64,000 nt of DNA from CTSoil-075 sp964292325 (GTDB lineage: Bacteria > Bacillota > Negativicutes > DSM-13327): positions 24,129-88,128 of the forward strand of contig CAXYVG010000001.1 in assembly GCA_964292325.1 (NCBI GenBank). Direction: 5' to 3'. Positions 31,865 to 40,924 of the stretch are shown piece by piece. Every line of letters begins with the position of its first letter. The first letter of the stretch is position 1. Under the pieces are notes generated by a model. The model was not told the origin of the DNA, ran no database searches, and was given only the letters and a program-made list of their open reading frames with translations. The position numbers and the translations under genes were made by a program.

Positions 31865-32734
31865 TCAAAAATTAGCATCTGCTTTACCTTTCCACAATTT
31901 AGTACGCAACGTTTCATAGTAATTTCTGCCACTTAATTTAATAAATTGAGCTCTAAAGGGTGCAGGTTTAACAAGCACCGTATCGTCCGGCAATAAATTA
32001 TAAATAATTTGTCCATCAATTGTTAGTACCGCATTGTCTTGATTTGAGACCATACTTAGTTTAATCTCTTCCTGTCCGGAAACAACTAGCGATCTAGTAT
32101 GTAACGCATGAGGGCAGATAGGTGTTAACACAATTACTTTTAACGTAGGATTGATAATCGGGCCACCTGCTGATAAAGAATATCCTGTAGAACCAGTAGA
32201 AGTAGCAACAATCAAACCATCTGCTGCATAATTAGCTGTTAATTCATTATCAATATACAATCTTAATTTCATCATCCGAGAAACACCGTTTGTAGTAATC
32301 ACTACATCATTCAGAGCCACAGAGACAGGAATCGTCTTTCCCTCACGAATCACTGCCGCATCAAGCATTAAACGTTCTTCAATCTGATATTCTCTAAGAA
32401 TCAATTTATCTAATGCTACGCTCAAATCAGACAATTCAATTTCTGTCAAAAAGCCTAACTGTCCCATATTGACTCCGCAAATCGGTATACCAGCAGCAGC
32501 AATTTCTCTAGCGGTATTCAGTAAGGTTCCATCACCGCCAAGCGTGACAGCTATTTTAATTTGATTGATCATTGTTTCATGGCTACAAGCCAAATCTAAA
32601 TAACCCATTTTTTGAGCAGTCTCATTTGATAATAAAACCCGCACACCGCGTTCCTTAAAATACTGGATCGTCCATCCTAATACCTTAATAACAGCAGGCT
32701 TCTTAATATTTGGAAATATCCCTATTGTTAACAC
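31865..32734 (-). CDS. nadK: NAD kinase
   Basis: NadK phosphorylates NAD to NADP using ATP or polyphosphate. The GGDGT motif (VTLGGDGTLLNTAREIA) is at about residues 62-66, followed by GVNMGQLGFLTEI and the NE-type LNDVVITTNG region. STGSTGYSLSAGGPII marks the second conserved site. I choose the GTG at 32734 (beginning LTIGIFPN), with GGAGG at a good distance; the open frame to 32773 is longer but without homology. The 289 residues are normal. The gene sits between tlyA and argR, as in clostridia and negativicutes. Confidence 0.95.
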   Translation of the reverse strand: MLTIGIFPNIKKPAVIKVLGWTIQYFKERGVRVLLSNETAQKMGYLDLACSHETMINQIKIAVTLGGDGTLLNTAREIAAAGIPICGVNMGQLGFLTEIELSDLSVALDKLILREYQIEERLMLDAAVIREGKTIPVSVALNDVVITTNGVSRMMKLRLYIDNELTANYAADGLIVATSTGSTGYSLSAGGPIINPTLKVIVLTPICPHALHTRSLVVSGQEEIKLSMVSNQDNAVLTIDGQIIYNLLPDDTVLVKPAPFRAQFIKLSGRNYYETLRTKLWKGKADANF

Positions 32735-32834
32735 GCTTAATCCTCCATTATCAAAATGCATAATAAGGATCAATCATCATCGATCATTTATCATACATAT
32801 CAACTTCCTTACATATCACAGTATTCGATTTTTC

Positions 32835-33638
32835 TTATACTGCATTGGTATGGGCTTCGGTTACAATTTTTTCAATCAAGTCACTATCGACGATTAGATC
32901 ACTCGAAAAATTCCCCAAATACACAAGGTATTCTATATTGCCTTCTGGCCCTTTCACTGGAGAATAAGTAAGGCCCATTACTGAGAATCCAAGTCCATAG
33001 CTAGCACTCACAATATTTTCGATAACTTCGATATGAACAATTGGATCTTTGACAACACCTTTTTTCCCAACTTTGGCTCGTCCAGCTTCAAATTGCGGCT
33101 TAATCAAAGCGACTACTATGCCCAGAGGTGATAATAACGTTTTAACAACAGGAAGGACTTTCGTTAATGAAATAAATGCGACATCAATAGAGGCAAAATC
33201 TAAAGGCTGTCCCAAATCTGCAGTGGTCACATTGCGAATATTCGTACGTTCCATATTGACTACCCGCTCATCCGTCCTAAGAGACCAAGCCAATTGACCA
33301 TAACCAACATCAATCGCATATACACGCACTGCACCATTTTTCAATGCACAATCGGTAAATCCACCTGTGGAAGCACCAATATCCGCCATTACTTTACCTG
33401 TAAGATCAATAGTAAAATGTTCTAGTGCCTTTGCTAATTTCAAGCCACCACGACTGACATAGCCAATACTATCACCCGTAACAACAATATTGCCTTCAGC
33501 TGGCACCATTGTACCAGCCTTATCAACCCGTTGACCATTCACAAAGACTAAACCTGCCATAATGCAAGATTTAGCTCGTTCACGACTAGAAACCAATCCT
33601 TTTTCGACTAATAAAACATCTAAACGTTCTTTCTTCAT
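32835..33638 (-). CDS. tlyA: TlyA-family RNA methyltransferase (S4 domain)
   Basis: TlyA-family proteins are 2'-O-methyltransferases; some members modify rRNA, others are called hemolysin A from a misleading early assay. An S4 RNA-binding domain (about residues 3-60, RLDVLLVEKGLVSSRERAKSCIMAGLV) is followed by an FtsJ-type domain with ADIGASTGGFTDCALKNGA, DVAFISLTKVLP and LIKPQFEAGR. The length of 267 residues is normal. The ATG at 33638 has GGTGAG upstream, which overlaps the dxs stop codon; a GTG three codons earlier is the alternative. The exact target here is not known. Confidence 0.93.
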   Translation of the reverse strand: MKKERLDVLLVEKGLVSSRERAKSCIMAGLVFVNGQRVDKAGTMVPAEGNIVVTGDSIGYVSRGGLKLAKALEHFTIDLTGKVMADIGASTGGFTDCALKNGAVRVYAIDVGYGQLAWSLRTDERVVNMERTNIRNVTTADLGQPLDFASIDVAFISLTKVLPVVKTLLSPLGIVVALIKPQFEAGRAKVGKKGVVKDPIVHIEVIENIVSASYGLGFSVMGLTYSPVKGPEGNIEYLVYLGNFSSDLIVDSDLIEKIVTEAHTNAV

Positions 33639-33643
33639 TATAC

Positions 33644-35530
33644 TCACCGCATTCCAAATCTCTTCATAAAGGAACTTACTTTTGTTGCAATACCTTCGCC
33701 GTCCAAGCCGTACTTCTCTAACAATTGATTTCGTTTCCCATGTTCAATAAATTGATCAGGAAATCCCAGCCGTAACACTTTAACCCCATATAGGTTTTGC
33801 TCATTGATAAATTCAAGCACGGCTGAACCAAAGCCACCAGCTAAAATATTATCTTCAACTGTAACAATAATTCCTACATCTCGCGACAAAAGTCGTAGCA
33901 TCTGTTCATCTAAAGGTTTGATAAACCTAGCATTAACAACTCCCGCCCTAATGCCTTGAAGTTCTAATAACTCACTGGCCTGGCAACACGGCTGCACCAT
34001 AACACCAGCAGCAAAGAATACAACATCATTGCCGCGTCTTAACTGTTCAGCAGCACCAATCGCCAGTTGCGAGCATGGTTTATCAATCGGAACACCTAGT
34101 CCACTGCCGCGCGGATAACGAAGCGCAACGGGACCATTCATCTTCGTTGCCGTCAAAATCATATTTCGCAGTTCATTTTCATCTTTGGGCGCCATAAATA
34201 CAAGATTGGGAAGATGGCGCAAATAACTATAATCAAATACTCCATGATGTGTTGGTCCATCTTCACCAACAATCCCTGCACGATCTAAGGCTAATATAAC
34301 GGGAAGCTTTTGCAAACAAACATCATGTAATATTTGATCATATGCTCGTTGGGCAAAGGTAGAATAAAGAACCACGACTGGTTTCAATCCTCTTATTGCC
34401 ATACCTGCCGCCATTGTAACCGCATTCTGCTCAGCAATTCCTACATCAAAAAAGCGATCAGGAAACTCATTTGCAAATTTTTTAAGACCCGTACCTTCTG
34501 GCATCGCTGCTGTGATTGCTACAATACGTGGATCTTCCTTTGCCAAAGCAATCAGTGTATCGCCAAAAACACTAGTATAAGTCGGATTATTGCCGCTTTT
34601 GAAGACTTCACCTGTTTCGACACAATATGGTCCAACACCGTGAAATTTACCTGGGTTACATTCTGCAGGCTTATATCCCTTTCCTTTACAGGTAAGAATA
34701 TGGATCAATATCGGCCCTTGCATACCTTTTGCTTTTTCCAGAACCTCAGTCAAAATCGTTAAATTATGTCCATCAATAGGACCGATATAATTAAAACCCA
34801 ATTCTTCAAATAACATACCAGGTACTAATAAGTAACGTACACTATCCTTTAATCTCTCTACAGTCCGCACTACATGCTCACCAATGCTTGGAATCTTGCG
34901 CAATAAAAATTCAATATCTTTTTTTACTTTCTTATAAGAAGGTTCCGTCCGCATTTTGGATAAATACTCAGAAATGGCACCAACATTTTTAGCAATCGAC
35001 ATCTCATTATCATTGAGAATAACAATCATATTGGTTCCTGTATGTCCCGCATGATTTAAAGCTTCATAGGCTTGTCCACCCGTTAATGATCCATCACCAA
35101 TTACGGCAATGACGTTATTTTTTCCGCCCTCTATATCACGGGCTAGTGCCATGCCTAGAGCTGCTGATATAGATGTACTAGAGTGTCCTGTACCAAAAGA
35201 ATCATGCTCACTTTCACTCGGCTTAGGAAAACCACTAATCCCATCAAACTGGCGTAATGTAGAAAACTTACTATATCTACCCGTTATGATTTTATGTACA
35301 TAAGCCTGATGACCAACATCCCATACTATCTTATCAACAGGGCTATTAAAAACTTTATGTATAGCAAGAGTCATTTCAACGACGCCTAAATTTGGTGCCA
35401 AATGACCACCCGTTTCTGAAACGGAACAGATTAGAAAATGTCTTATTTCTTCCGCTAACAGTTGCATTTTTTCAATCGAAAATTTTTTTAAATCTTGAGG
35501 ACTGTTAACGCTCTCAAGTATTGTTTTCAA
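33644..35530 (-). CDS. dxs: 1-deoxy-D-xylulose-5-phosphate synthase
   Basis: DXS condenses pyruvate and glyceraldehyde 3-phosphate in the first step of the MEP isoprenoid pathway, using thiamine diphosphate. The N-terminal TPP domain shows GGHLAPNLGVVEMTLAIH, VWDVGHQAYVHKIITGR, FGTGHSSTSISAALGMALARD and IGDGSLTGGQAYEALNHAG. The pyrimidine-binding domain has DVGIAEQNAVTMAAGMA and the C-terminal transketolase domain ends normally. The TTG at 35530, nine bases after AGAAGG, gives 628 residues as usual; the frame is open to 35572. It lies between ispA and tlyA, as in Bacillus. Confidence 0.97.
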   Translation of the reverse strand: MKTILESVNSPQDLKKFSIEKMQLLAEEIRHFLICSVSETGGHLAPNLGVVEMTLAIHKVFNSPVDKIVWDVGHQAYVHKIITGRYSKFSTLRQFDGISGFPKPSESEHDSFGTGHSSTSISAALGMALARDIEGGKNNVIAVIGDGSLTGGQAYEALNHAGHTGTNMIVILNDNEMSIAKNVGAISEYLSKMRTEPSYKKVKKDIEFLLRKIPSIGEHVVRTVERLKDSVRYLLVPGMLFEELGFNYIGPIDGHNLTILTEVLEKAKGMQGPILIHILTCKGKGYKPAECNPGKFHGVGPYCVETGEVFKSGNNPTYTSVFGDTLIALAKEDPRIVAITAAMPEGTGLKKFANEFPDRFFDVGIAEQNAVTMAAGMAIRGLKPVVVLYSTFAQRAYDQILHDVCLQKLPVILALDRAGIVGEDGPTHHGVFDYSYLRHLPNLVFMAPKDENELRNMILTATKMNGPVALRYPRGSGLGVPIDKPCSQLAIGAAEQLRRGNDVVFFAAGVMVQPCCQASELLELQGIRAGVVNARFIKPLDEQMLRLLSRDVGIIVTVEDNILAGGFGSAVLEFINEQNLYGVKVLRLGFPDQFIEHGKRNQLLEKYGLDGEGIATKVSSFMKRFGMR

Positions 35531-35612
35531 ATGTAACGACCTTCTTTCGGTAACAACCCATACTTTATTCAACCATTATATCATATACGAATCTCTTTAC
35601 TGTACGCTTTCA

Positions 35613-36071
35613 TTATCTAAAAAAACTATTAAATCCATAAGCCATTATAATTCCGAGTAAGGCTCCTGCAAATACCTCAATTGGCGAATGTCCTAATAAT
35701 TCTTTTAACGTGATATCACGTACCGTATGTTCCACTCGTAATTGCCTAACTAGTTTATTAATGACCTTCGCCTGCTTACCAGCTGCTCTACGTACACCAG
35801 TAGCATCATACATCACGATACCTGCCAGTACAATAGCAACGGCAAATAAAGACGAAGAAAAACCATCATGTAACCCTACAGCCCATGCTAAACTTACAAT
35901 TAAAGCAGTATGGGAACTCGGCATTCCACCAGCCCCTACTAACCGCTTTAAATTTACAGTACCATGTTTCCAGTAAGAAGTAAAAGTCTTAAGAATTTGT
36001 GCACTGAGCCAAGCAGTCAAAGCCGTTGTTAATATAATATGATCTGCTAGTACAGCTACCAGTTCTGTCAC
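35613..36071 (-). CDS. YuiD-family (DUF212) membrane protein
   Basis: This is a polytopic membrane protein related to acid phosphatase/vanadium haloperoxidase-like (PAP2) proteins. The family marks are GGMPSSHTALIVSLAWAVGL and YDATGVRRAAGKQAKVINKL, with the His and Arg residues of the presumed active site, and ELLGHSPIEVFAGALLGIIMAYG. About four membrane segments are visible. The start is the GTG at 36071, seven bases after GAGG; a GTG three codons earlier is also in frame. It follows ispA directly, so an action on prenyl phosphates is a reasonable guess, without direct support. Confidence 0.88.
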   Translation of the reverse strand: MTELVAVLADHIILTTALTAWLSAQILKTFTSYWKHGTVNLKRLVGAGGMPSSHTALIVSLAWAVGLHDGFSSSLFAVAIVLAGIVMYDATGVRRAAGKQAKVINKLVRQLRVEHTVRDITLKELLGHSPIEVFAGALLGIIMAYGFNSFFR

Positions 36072-36081
36072 TATAAGCACC

Positions 36082-36960
36082 TCAATTATCTCGGATTAGT
36101 AGAGACCTCACCATTTCACGCAAAATATCAGCTTCCGTACCAAATTGTTGTAATGCTTCTAACGCATTGTTGACAGCCTGATCGGCCATCATTTTCGCTT
36201 TTTCTAGCGAAAATAACGTCACATAAGTAGCTTTGTGATTTTTAATATCACTACCAACAGGTTTACCTATTTTCTCCTGCGAACCGATTACATCCAAGAT
36301 ATCATCGGTAATCTGAAAAGCTAGCCCAAACTGCTTGGCATACCTTGTAAGTGCTGCGACCTGCCATTCATTCGCCCCGGCTAATTGCGCCCCTGCTCTT
36401 ATCGCAGCTACAAATAATGCTCCTGTTTTCCCTTGATGCATAAGTTCTACCGTCTTAAGATCAATCGTTTTTCCTTCCGAATCTAGATCGATAACTTGAC
36501 CACCTACCATGCCATACGCACCAGCAGCTGTGCTAATTTCGCCAACAACCTTTACGATTACATCGGATGAAGCAGCGTGCTGGGCAAGCATGGTGGTAAA
36601 AGCAGCTGTTAATAACGCATCACCAGCTAAAATCGCTATGCCTTCGCCAAAAACCTTATGACTTGTCAATTTTCCTCGGCGATAATCATCATCATCCATC
36701 GCTGGTAAGTCATCATGAATTAAAGAGTAGGTATGAATCATTTCGAGTCCACAAGCAACAGGAAGATAATCCGCGCCGACTCCTCCGACTGCATCAGCAG
36801 CCGCCATTAATAGTATCGGACGTAACCTCTTCCCCCCAGCAAATAAACTATAGCGCATGGCGTCGAATATAATGGGTGGATATACGTTTTCATTAGGAAT
36901 AAATTCCGCTAATCTTTGATCAATCAATTTACACTTGTCTTGACAATATCGCTTTAACAT
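36082..36960 (-). CDS. ispA: Farnesyl diphosphate synthase (geranyltranstransferase)
   Basis: IspA builds geranyl and farnesyl diphosphate from IPP and DMAPP. Both aspartate-rich motifs are present: HDDLPAMDDDDYRRG (first, about residues 85-99) and QITDDILDVIG (second, about 221-231). GGKRLRPILL and the GQVIDL motif are also present. The 292 residues are normal. Two ATG codons lie together at 36963 and 36960; the second is better spaced from AGGAGG. The gene overlaps the end of xseB. The order xseA-xseB-ispA-dxs is that of Bacillus, with the YuiD-like gene added. Confidence 0.96.
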   Translation of the reverse strand: MLKRYCQDKCKLIDQRLAEFIPNENVYPPIIFDAMRYSLFAGGKRLRPILLMAAADAVGGVGADYLPVACGLEMIHTYSLIHDDLPAMDDDDYRRGKLTSHKVFGEGIAILAGDALLTAAFTTMLAQHAASSDVIVKVVGEISTAAGAYGMVGGQVIDLDSEGKTIDLKTVELMHQGKTGALFVAAIRAGAQLAGANEWQVAALTRYAKQFGLAFQITDDILDVIGSQEKIGKPVGSDIKNHKATYVTLFSLEKAKMMADQAVNNALEALQQFGTEADILREMVRSLLIRDN

Positions 36961-37220
36961 CATTCATCCTCCTGTAATACCAGTGGCTTTTCTATGATCT
37001 TGCCTTGTTCATCGGATAAAATTTTATCAATTTGCTGCTGCGCATTATTTAATTTACTTAAACATTTTTTTGATAAAATCACGCCTTCAGCAAAATTTTC
37101 TAGCGATTCATCTAACGATAGTTCTCCTCGCTCTAGTTGCTTGACAATTAATTCCAATTTTTCTAACGCTTCTTCAAAACATATCTCATCTTGATTATCT
37201 TTCTTCTTGGCGCGTGCCAT
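36960..37220 (-). CDS. xseB: Exodeoxyribonuclease VII small subunit
   Basis: XseB is the small helical subunit of exonuclease VII, which degrades single-stranded DNA. The sequence CFEEALEKLELIVKQLERGELSLDESLENFAEGVILSKKCLSKLNNAQQQI covers the conserved two-helix core. The ATG at 37220 has AGGAGGGG upstream and gives 86 residues, the usual size. The start overlaps the end of xseA by 26 bases. The stop overlaps the ispA start. Confidence 0.95.
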   Translation of the reverse strand: MARAKKKDNQDEICFEEALEKLELIVKQLERGELSLDESLENFAEGVILSKKCLSKLNNAQQQIDKILSDEQGKIIEKPLVLQEDE

Positions 37221-38421
37221 ATTTCCCCTCCTGCGTCGTAATGACTTCAACATTCATCGTACCTTGATTGACCACAACTTCCAGTTGTTGCCCCGGCTGC
37301 ACACCGCGAACATCATGAACCAGTTTGCCAGTAGCGTCACGTACAATACTGTATCCCCGCCCAAGTACAGCTAAGGGGCTCAGCATCGCTAATTTTTCCC
37401 CAGTAATTTCAAACTGATGCTGTTTATTTTTAACAATTTTCTTGATCGATTGATCTAGCTCTTGTATGTAACTATCAAGAATTTGTTGTCTGCTTCTCAA
37501 AAAATCATCAGGATATTGTAGTACCCTGCTATCGGCTATTTTCCCTAGGCGTATACGATTATTTTTTAATACACTACGAGCATGATTCTCAAGCATATTT
37601 TTTAAAGTAATAATATATTTGCTCAGTTCGCAAACATCCGGTACAACTAATTCTGCTGCCTGAGATGGTGTTGCCGCTCGCTTGTCGGCAACAAAATCAG
37701 TTAAGGTATAATCCGTCTGATGCCCAACTGCTGAAACAATAGGAATCACAGAAGCCGCAATGGCTCTTACAACTCTTTCATCATTAAATGCCCATAAATC
37801 CTCGATCGAACCACCGCCACGCCCCACAATGATGACATCTACATGAGCTAATGTATTGAATACCTCAATGGCATGTACAATTTGCATCGGTGCTTCTTCC
37901 CCTTGTACTAATACGGGATATAATTGAAGCGTTATTGCAGGATGACGTCTTTTGGATACTGTAATAATATCACGAAGTACTGCACCCGTTGCCGAAGTAA
38001 CAATTCCTACTGTTTGAGGCAATAACGGTAATGGTTTTTTATAAATTTCAGAAAATAACCCTTCTGCTTCTAACTTCTCTTTTAATTGAGCAAAAGCTAA
38101 GCTTAACTCACCAATGCCTTCTGGCACTAATTGTTCTGCATATAATTGATATTGCCCATCTCGCTCAAATACTGCAATTTTACCGCCAACAATCACTTTC
38201 ATACCATCCTTAGGATCAAACTTTAGAAACTGAGCGCGACTTTTAAACATTACAGTTTTAATTGTAGCATTGCTGTCTTTGAGCGTGAAATAGCAATGCC
38301 CTGAATAATGCCGTTTGAAATTTGATATTTCGCCCCGCACAAACACAGCCGTCAGCTTTGCGTCATACTCAAAAATTTGCTTTATGTATTTTGTAATTTC
38401 ACTGACACTAAATATATTCAT
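37195..38421 (-). CDS. xseA: Exodeoxyribonuclease VII large subunit
   Basis: XseA is the catalytic subunit of exonuclease VII. An N-terminal OB-fold (about residues 1-100, VRGEISNFKRHYSGHCYFTLKD) is followed by the catalytic domain with TSATGAVLRDIITVSKRRHP and IVGRGGGSIEDLWAFNDERVVRAI, and SAVGHQTDYTLTDFVADKRAATPSQAAEL. A long coiled coil and GRGYSIVRD near the end are as expected. ATG at 38421 follows GAGG. The 408 residues are normal. A terminator lies upstream, separating it from nusB; the folD gene seen between them in Bacillus is missing. Confidence 0.97.
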   Translation of the reverse strand: MNIFSVSEITKYIKQIFEYDAKLTAVFVRGEISNFKRHYSGHCYFTLKDSNATIKTVMFKSRAQFLKFDPKDGMKVIVGGKIAVFERDGQYQLYAEQLVPEGIGELSLAFAQLKEKLEAEGLFSEIYKKPLPLLPQTVGIVTSATGAVLRDIITVSKRRHPAITLQLYPVLVQGEEAPMQIVHAIEVFNTLAHVDVIIVGRGGGSIEDLWAFNDERVVRAIAASVIPIVSAVGHQTDYTLTDFVADKRAATPSQAAELVVPDVCELSKYIITLKNMLENHARSVLKNNRIRLGKIADSRVLQYPDDFLRSRQQILDSYIQELDQSIKKIVKNKQHQFEITGEKLAMLSPLAVLGRGYSIVRDATGKLVHDVRGVQPGQQLEVVVNQGTMNVEVITTQEGKYGTRQEER

Positions 38422-38483
38422 AAACAACCTCTACACATTAATGTAACATACGTTGTACTAAGAAACATACTACTTCTGATACA

Positions 38484-38513
38484 GCAAAAAAGCCAGACAA
38501 AAGTCTGGATAAT
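38484..38513 (-). terminator. Intrinsic terminator between nusB and xseA
   Basis: CCAGAC pairs with GTCTGG around a four-base loop and is followed on the minus strand by C and six T. It is about 25 bases past the nusB stop codon. Confidence 0.8.
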
Positions 38514-38535
38514 TTTTTTCAATATCACTACCGAA

Positions 38536-38943
38536 CTATACCTTTTTCTTGATTAAAGCACCCAATATACCATTCACAAAGCGGCTTGATTCTTCAGTGC
38601 CAAACAACTTCGCCAATTCAACCGCCTCATTAATCACTACATTCGGCGGTAAGTCTTCACTACCAAAATTCATTTCATAAATAGCCATTCGGGCAATATT
38701 GCGATCAATACCAGCCATACGATCAATTTTCCATTCCATAGAAACGTTGGCAATTACATCATCAATTTCTAACAAATGTTCTTGAGTACCGCGAACTAGA
38801 TCCTCTGTATATGTCTTTGTATGTTCAGATAAACTACTATTTTCACTTAATACAGCCTGCAATGCCTCATCTTGGGTTGTATTATTATAGTCTAGTTGAA
38901 ACAAAGTTTGCAATGCCATTTCTCGAGATTTTCTACGACTCAT
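38536..38943 (-). CDS. nusB: Transcription antitermination factor NusB
   Basis: NusB binds boxA RNA with NusE (S10) in rRNA antitermination. The product starts MSRRKSREMALQTLFQLDY and has KIDRMAGIDRNIARMAIYEM and PPNVVINEAVELAKLFGTEESSRFVNGILGAL, which are the conserved signature helices. The 135 residues are normal. ATG at 38943 follows AGAGGAAAA. It follows the DUF2273-AmaP-Asp23 cluster, the order of Bacillus yqhY-nusB. Confidence 0.97.
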   Translation of the reverse strand: MSRRKSREMALQTLFQLDYNNTTQDEALQAVLSENSSLSEHTKTYTEDLVRGTQEHLLEIDDVIANVSMEWKIDRMAGIDRNIARMAIYEMNFGSEDLPPNVVINEAVELAKLFGTEESSRFVNGILGALIKKKV

Positions 38944-38992
38944 AATTTTCCTCTTTTCTAATCATTACTATATTTTAATATGTACTACTATA

Positions 38993-39220
38993 TTACCGAT
39001 AATAACCAGGTGGCAATAATTTCCCTACTATATCCATGATATCTTCTTTCTCATCAATTCGCTTACCTACAATATAACCAGATATCATACATAACATAAC
39101 AAACATGGTGTGAAAAAATCCAAAAACAAGAATAAATATACCAACAAACATTCCAACCACAAGACCTGTGATTTTACCACTATGCTGTTGCCATATTTCT
39201 ACTACCAATTCAGAATTCAT
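38993..39220 (-). CDS. DUF2273 family small membrane protein
   Basis: DUF2273 proteins are short membrane proteins found with Asp23-type proteins in Bacillota. The 75-residue product has two membrane segments forming one hairpin (GKITGLVVGMFVGIFILVFG and FFHTMFVMLCMISGYIVG) and a charged C-terminus. The ATG at 39220 has AAGGGGTGGG upstream. It is 14 bases downstream of amaP and before nusB. It probably helps to build the membrane site for the Asp23-type proteins; that role is inferred from the neighbourhood. Confidence 0.85.
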   Translation of the reverse strand: MNSELVVEIWQQHSGKITGLVVGMFVGIFILVFGFFHTMFVMLCMISGYIVGKRIDEKEDIMDIVGKLLPPGYYR

Positions 39221-39234
39221 ATTTCCCACCCCTT

Positions 39235-39774
39235 TTACTCAACGCGCTGTTTCGCTTTAAAGTCATTTGAGATATTTTCTACTAAAATCTCAACATCTGC
39301 GATTTCAACGCCAACGGTATTTTTAATATAATCATGAATACGCTGTTGCAATTCAGCTGAAATGCTTGGCACATGAACTTCAGGACTCACGACTGCGTTA
39401 ATCGATACCTTCAGCCCTCTTTTATCATGAGAAACGCGAACTTTTGCCCCCCGAACTCCACGTGTATTTCGCGAAGTTTTCTCCACTAGATTTTTGATAG
39501 CATCCAGTGAAATATGTACATCCCCGATATCATTGTGATGAACAATGGTATCTTTTAAGCAACGAGAACGCATCCCTGCTAATAACAATCGAATACTTAC
39601 CAATAAAAACACCGCTCCTACTAAACCAGCTTCCCATTGTTCGCTGATATATAAAACGCCTGTCCAAACGAGCTCTAAAGGAATCAGGCGCAAAGAAAGC
39701 AACATCACGCCTAAGGAAAGAAAAGCCAGTAATAATGTATAAATAGATAAAATAATGCGATCAATAATACTCAT
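39235..39774 (-). CDS. amaP: Alkaline shock response membrane anchor protein AmaP
   Basis: AmaP-type proteins anchor Asp23 at the membrane in Staphylococcus. Two N-terminal membrane segments (about residues 7-31 and 45-67) are followed by a soluble part with an Asp23-like fold, IHISLDAIKNLVEKTSRNTRGVRGAKVRVSH in outline, and PEVHVPSISAELQQRIHDYI toward the end. The 179 residues agree with the family. ATG at 39774 follows AAAGGAG. It lies 39 bases after the asp23 gene and before the DUF2273 gene. Confidence 0.88.
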   Translation of the reverse strand: MSIIDRIILSIYTLLLAFLSLGVMLLSLRLIPLELVWTGVLYISEQWEAGLVGAVFLLVSIRLLLAGMRSRCLKDTIVHHNDIGDVHISLDAIKNLVEKTSRNTRGVRGAKVRVSHDKRGLKVSINAVVSPEVHVPSISAELQQRIHDYIKNTVGVEIADVEILVENISNDFKAKQRVE

Positions 39775-39813
39775 TGTATAGCTCCTTTCTAGAATACTAT
39801 TGCAATATCCTGT

Positions 39814-40215
39814 TTAACGTACACGAATATCTTCATCTTTTCCATCTTGATGAAACCCTACACCTTGCACATGTACATTCACTTCTACAACATCAAGCCC
39901 CGTCATTGACTCAATTCCTTTTTTTACACTTTCCTGTACTCGTAGTGCAATATCCGGTATACGTACACCATACTCAACAATAATATATAAATCTACTGCT
40001 GCTTCACGCTCACCAACTTCTACTTTTACACCTTTTGATAGATTTTTCTTACCGAGCATCTCAGCAATACCACCAACTAAACCTGCGCTCATTCCTGCTA
40101 CACCAGAAACTTCAGTAGCAGCCATACCAGCGATAATGCCTACTACTTCATCAGCAATTCGAATTGAACCAACATCATTGTTTTCCATTTTCTCATTAGG
40201 CTCTCGTTTTTCCAT
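39814..40215 (-). CDS. Asp23/Gls24 family envelope stress protein
   Basis: Asp23-family proteins are abundant membrane-peripheral proteins linked to envelope homeostasis. The product has the typical SIRIADEVVGIIAGMAATEVSGVAGMSAG start and continues with VEVGEREAAVDLYIIVEYGVRIPDIA and VKKGIESMTGLDVVEVNVHVQGV. The 133 residues are normal. The ATG at 40215 is preceded by GGGGGG; the frame is open upstream to 40281 without homology. It corresponds by position to Bacillus yqhY, between spoIIIAH and nusB; the accB-accC genes of Bacillus are not here. Confidence 0.93.
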   Translation of the reverse strand: MEKREPNEKMENNDVGSIRIADEVVGIIAGMAATEVSGVAGMSAGLVGGIAEMLGKKNLSKGVKVEVGEREAAVDLYIIVEYGVRIPDIALRVQESVKKGIESMTGLDVVEVNVHVQGVGFHQDGKDEDIRVR

Positions 40216-40323
40216 TCTCAACCCCCCATTCGAAATACTGCTTATATTATTACTATTATAGTATCGCATATATATTACCACTTATTATAACAAAGATTTT
40301 TCATCTTTACAAACAAGCAAAGT

Positions 40324-40351
40324 AAAAGACCTAGCTTGCGCTAAGTCTTTT
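40324..40351 (-). terminator. Terminator-like hairpin after spoIIIAH
   Basis: A 12-bp stem with one mismatch (AAAAGACCTAGC with GCTAAGTCTTTT, four-base loop) lies about 35 bases beyond the spoIIIAH stop. The T-tract is partly in the stem. It probably separates the spoIIIA operon from the asp23 cluster. Confidence 0.65.
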
Positions 40352-40386
40352 GATCAAGATATGAATATAAAGCCCTCTGCTCGAAC

Positions 40387-40917
40387 TTAAGGCTTGGCAC
40401 TAATTGAAATATCTTCCACTTTCACACCTGCAATTCGGCTAATCACATCGGCTACCTGCACTACTTCTTCACGTGATAACGAAGTCGCTTTGATGATAGC
40501 ACTCACTGAATGTTCGCGAATAAATACTAATGAATCCGCAAACCCCCTAGCCTTGATTAAACTTTCCATTTCTGTTTCTTTTTGTTTTTCTGTAATCATT
40601 TTTAATACACTATCTTGCGCATGCGTCCTGGATTCATCATTTTTAGCATTTTTAATACTTTCTCTAAGAAAATCAGAGCGTTCACTGCGTATTTTATCTC
40701 TTTCCAAGCGATATTCAGTAAAAAAGTCAGGACTATTTACAGGTATAATCGGCTCGACTGTAACAGACTTGGTTACTTGCATCGCAGTAGAACGATCCAC
40801 TTTGGACTGTAATAGATATTCATTCGCACCAATCCCTAGCATCAGTATGACTACAATCACCGTTCCAATTAGCAGTACTATTTTTCTATTAATGCTACGT
40901 AAAATCAATATTTTCAC
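40387..40917 (-). CDS. spoIIIAH: Stage III sporulation protein AH
   Basis: SpoIIIAH forms the mother-cell half of the channel that joins SpoIIQ (or its replacement) across the intermembrane space. A single N-terminal membrane segment (about residues 12-32) is followed by a helical linker (TEYRLERDKIRSERSDFLRESIKNAK) and the EscJ/PrgK-like domain at the C-terminus (SAIIKATSLSREEVVQVADVISRIAGVKVEDISI). The 176 residues are near the usual length. The start is GTG at 40917 after GAAGTGAG. It is the last gene of the operon. Confidence 0.94.
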   Translation of the reverse strand: MKILILRSINRKIVLLIGTVIVVILMLGIGANEYLLQSKVDRSTAMQVTKSVTVEPIIPVNSPDFFTEYRLERDKIRSERSDFLRESIKNAKNDESRTHAQDSVLKMITEKQKETEMESLIKARGFADSLVFIREHSVSAIIKATSLSREEVVQVADVISRIAGVKVEDISISAKP

Positions 40918-40924
40918 GTTATAC

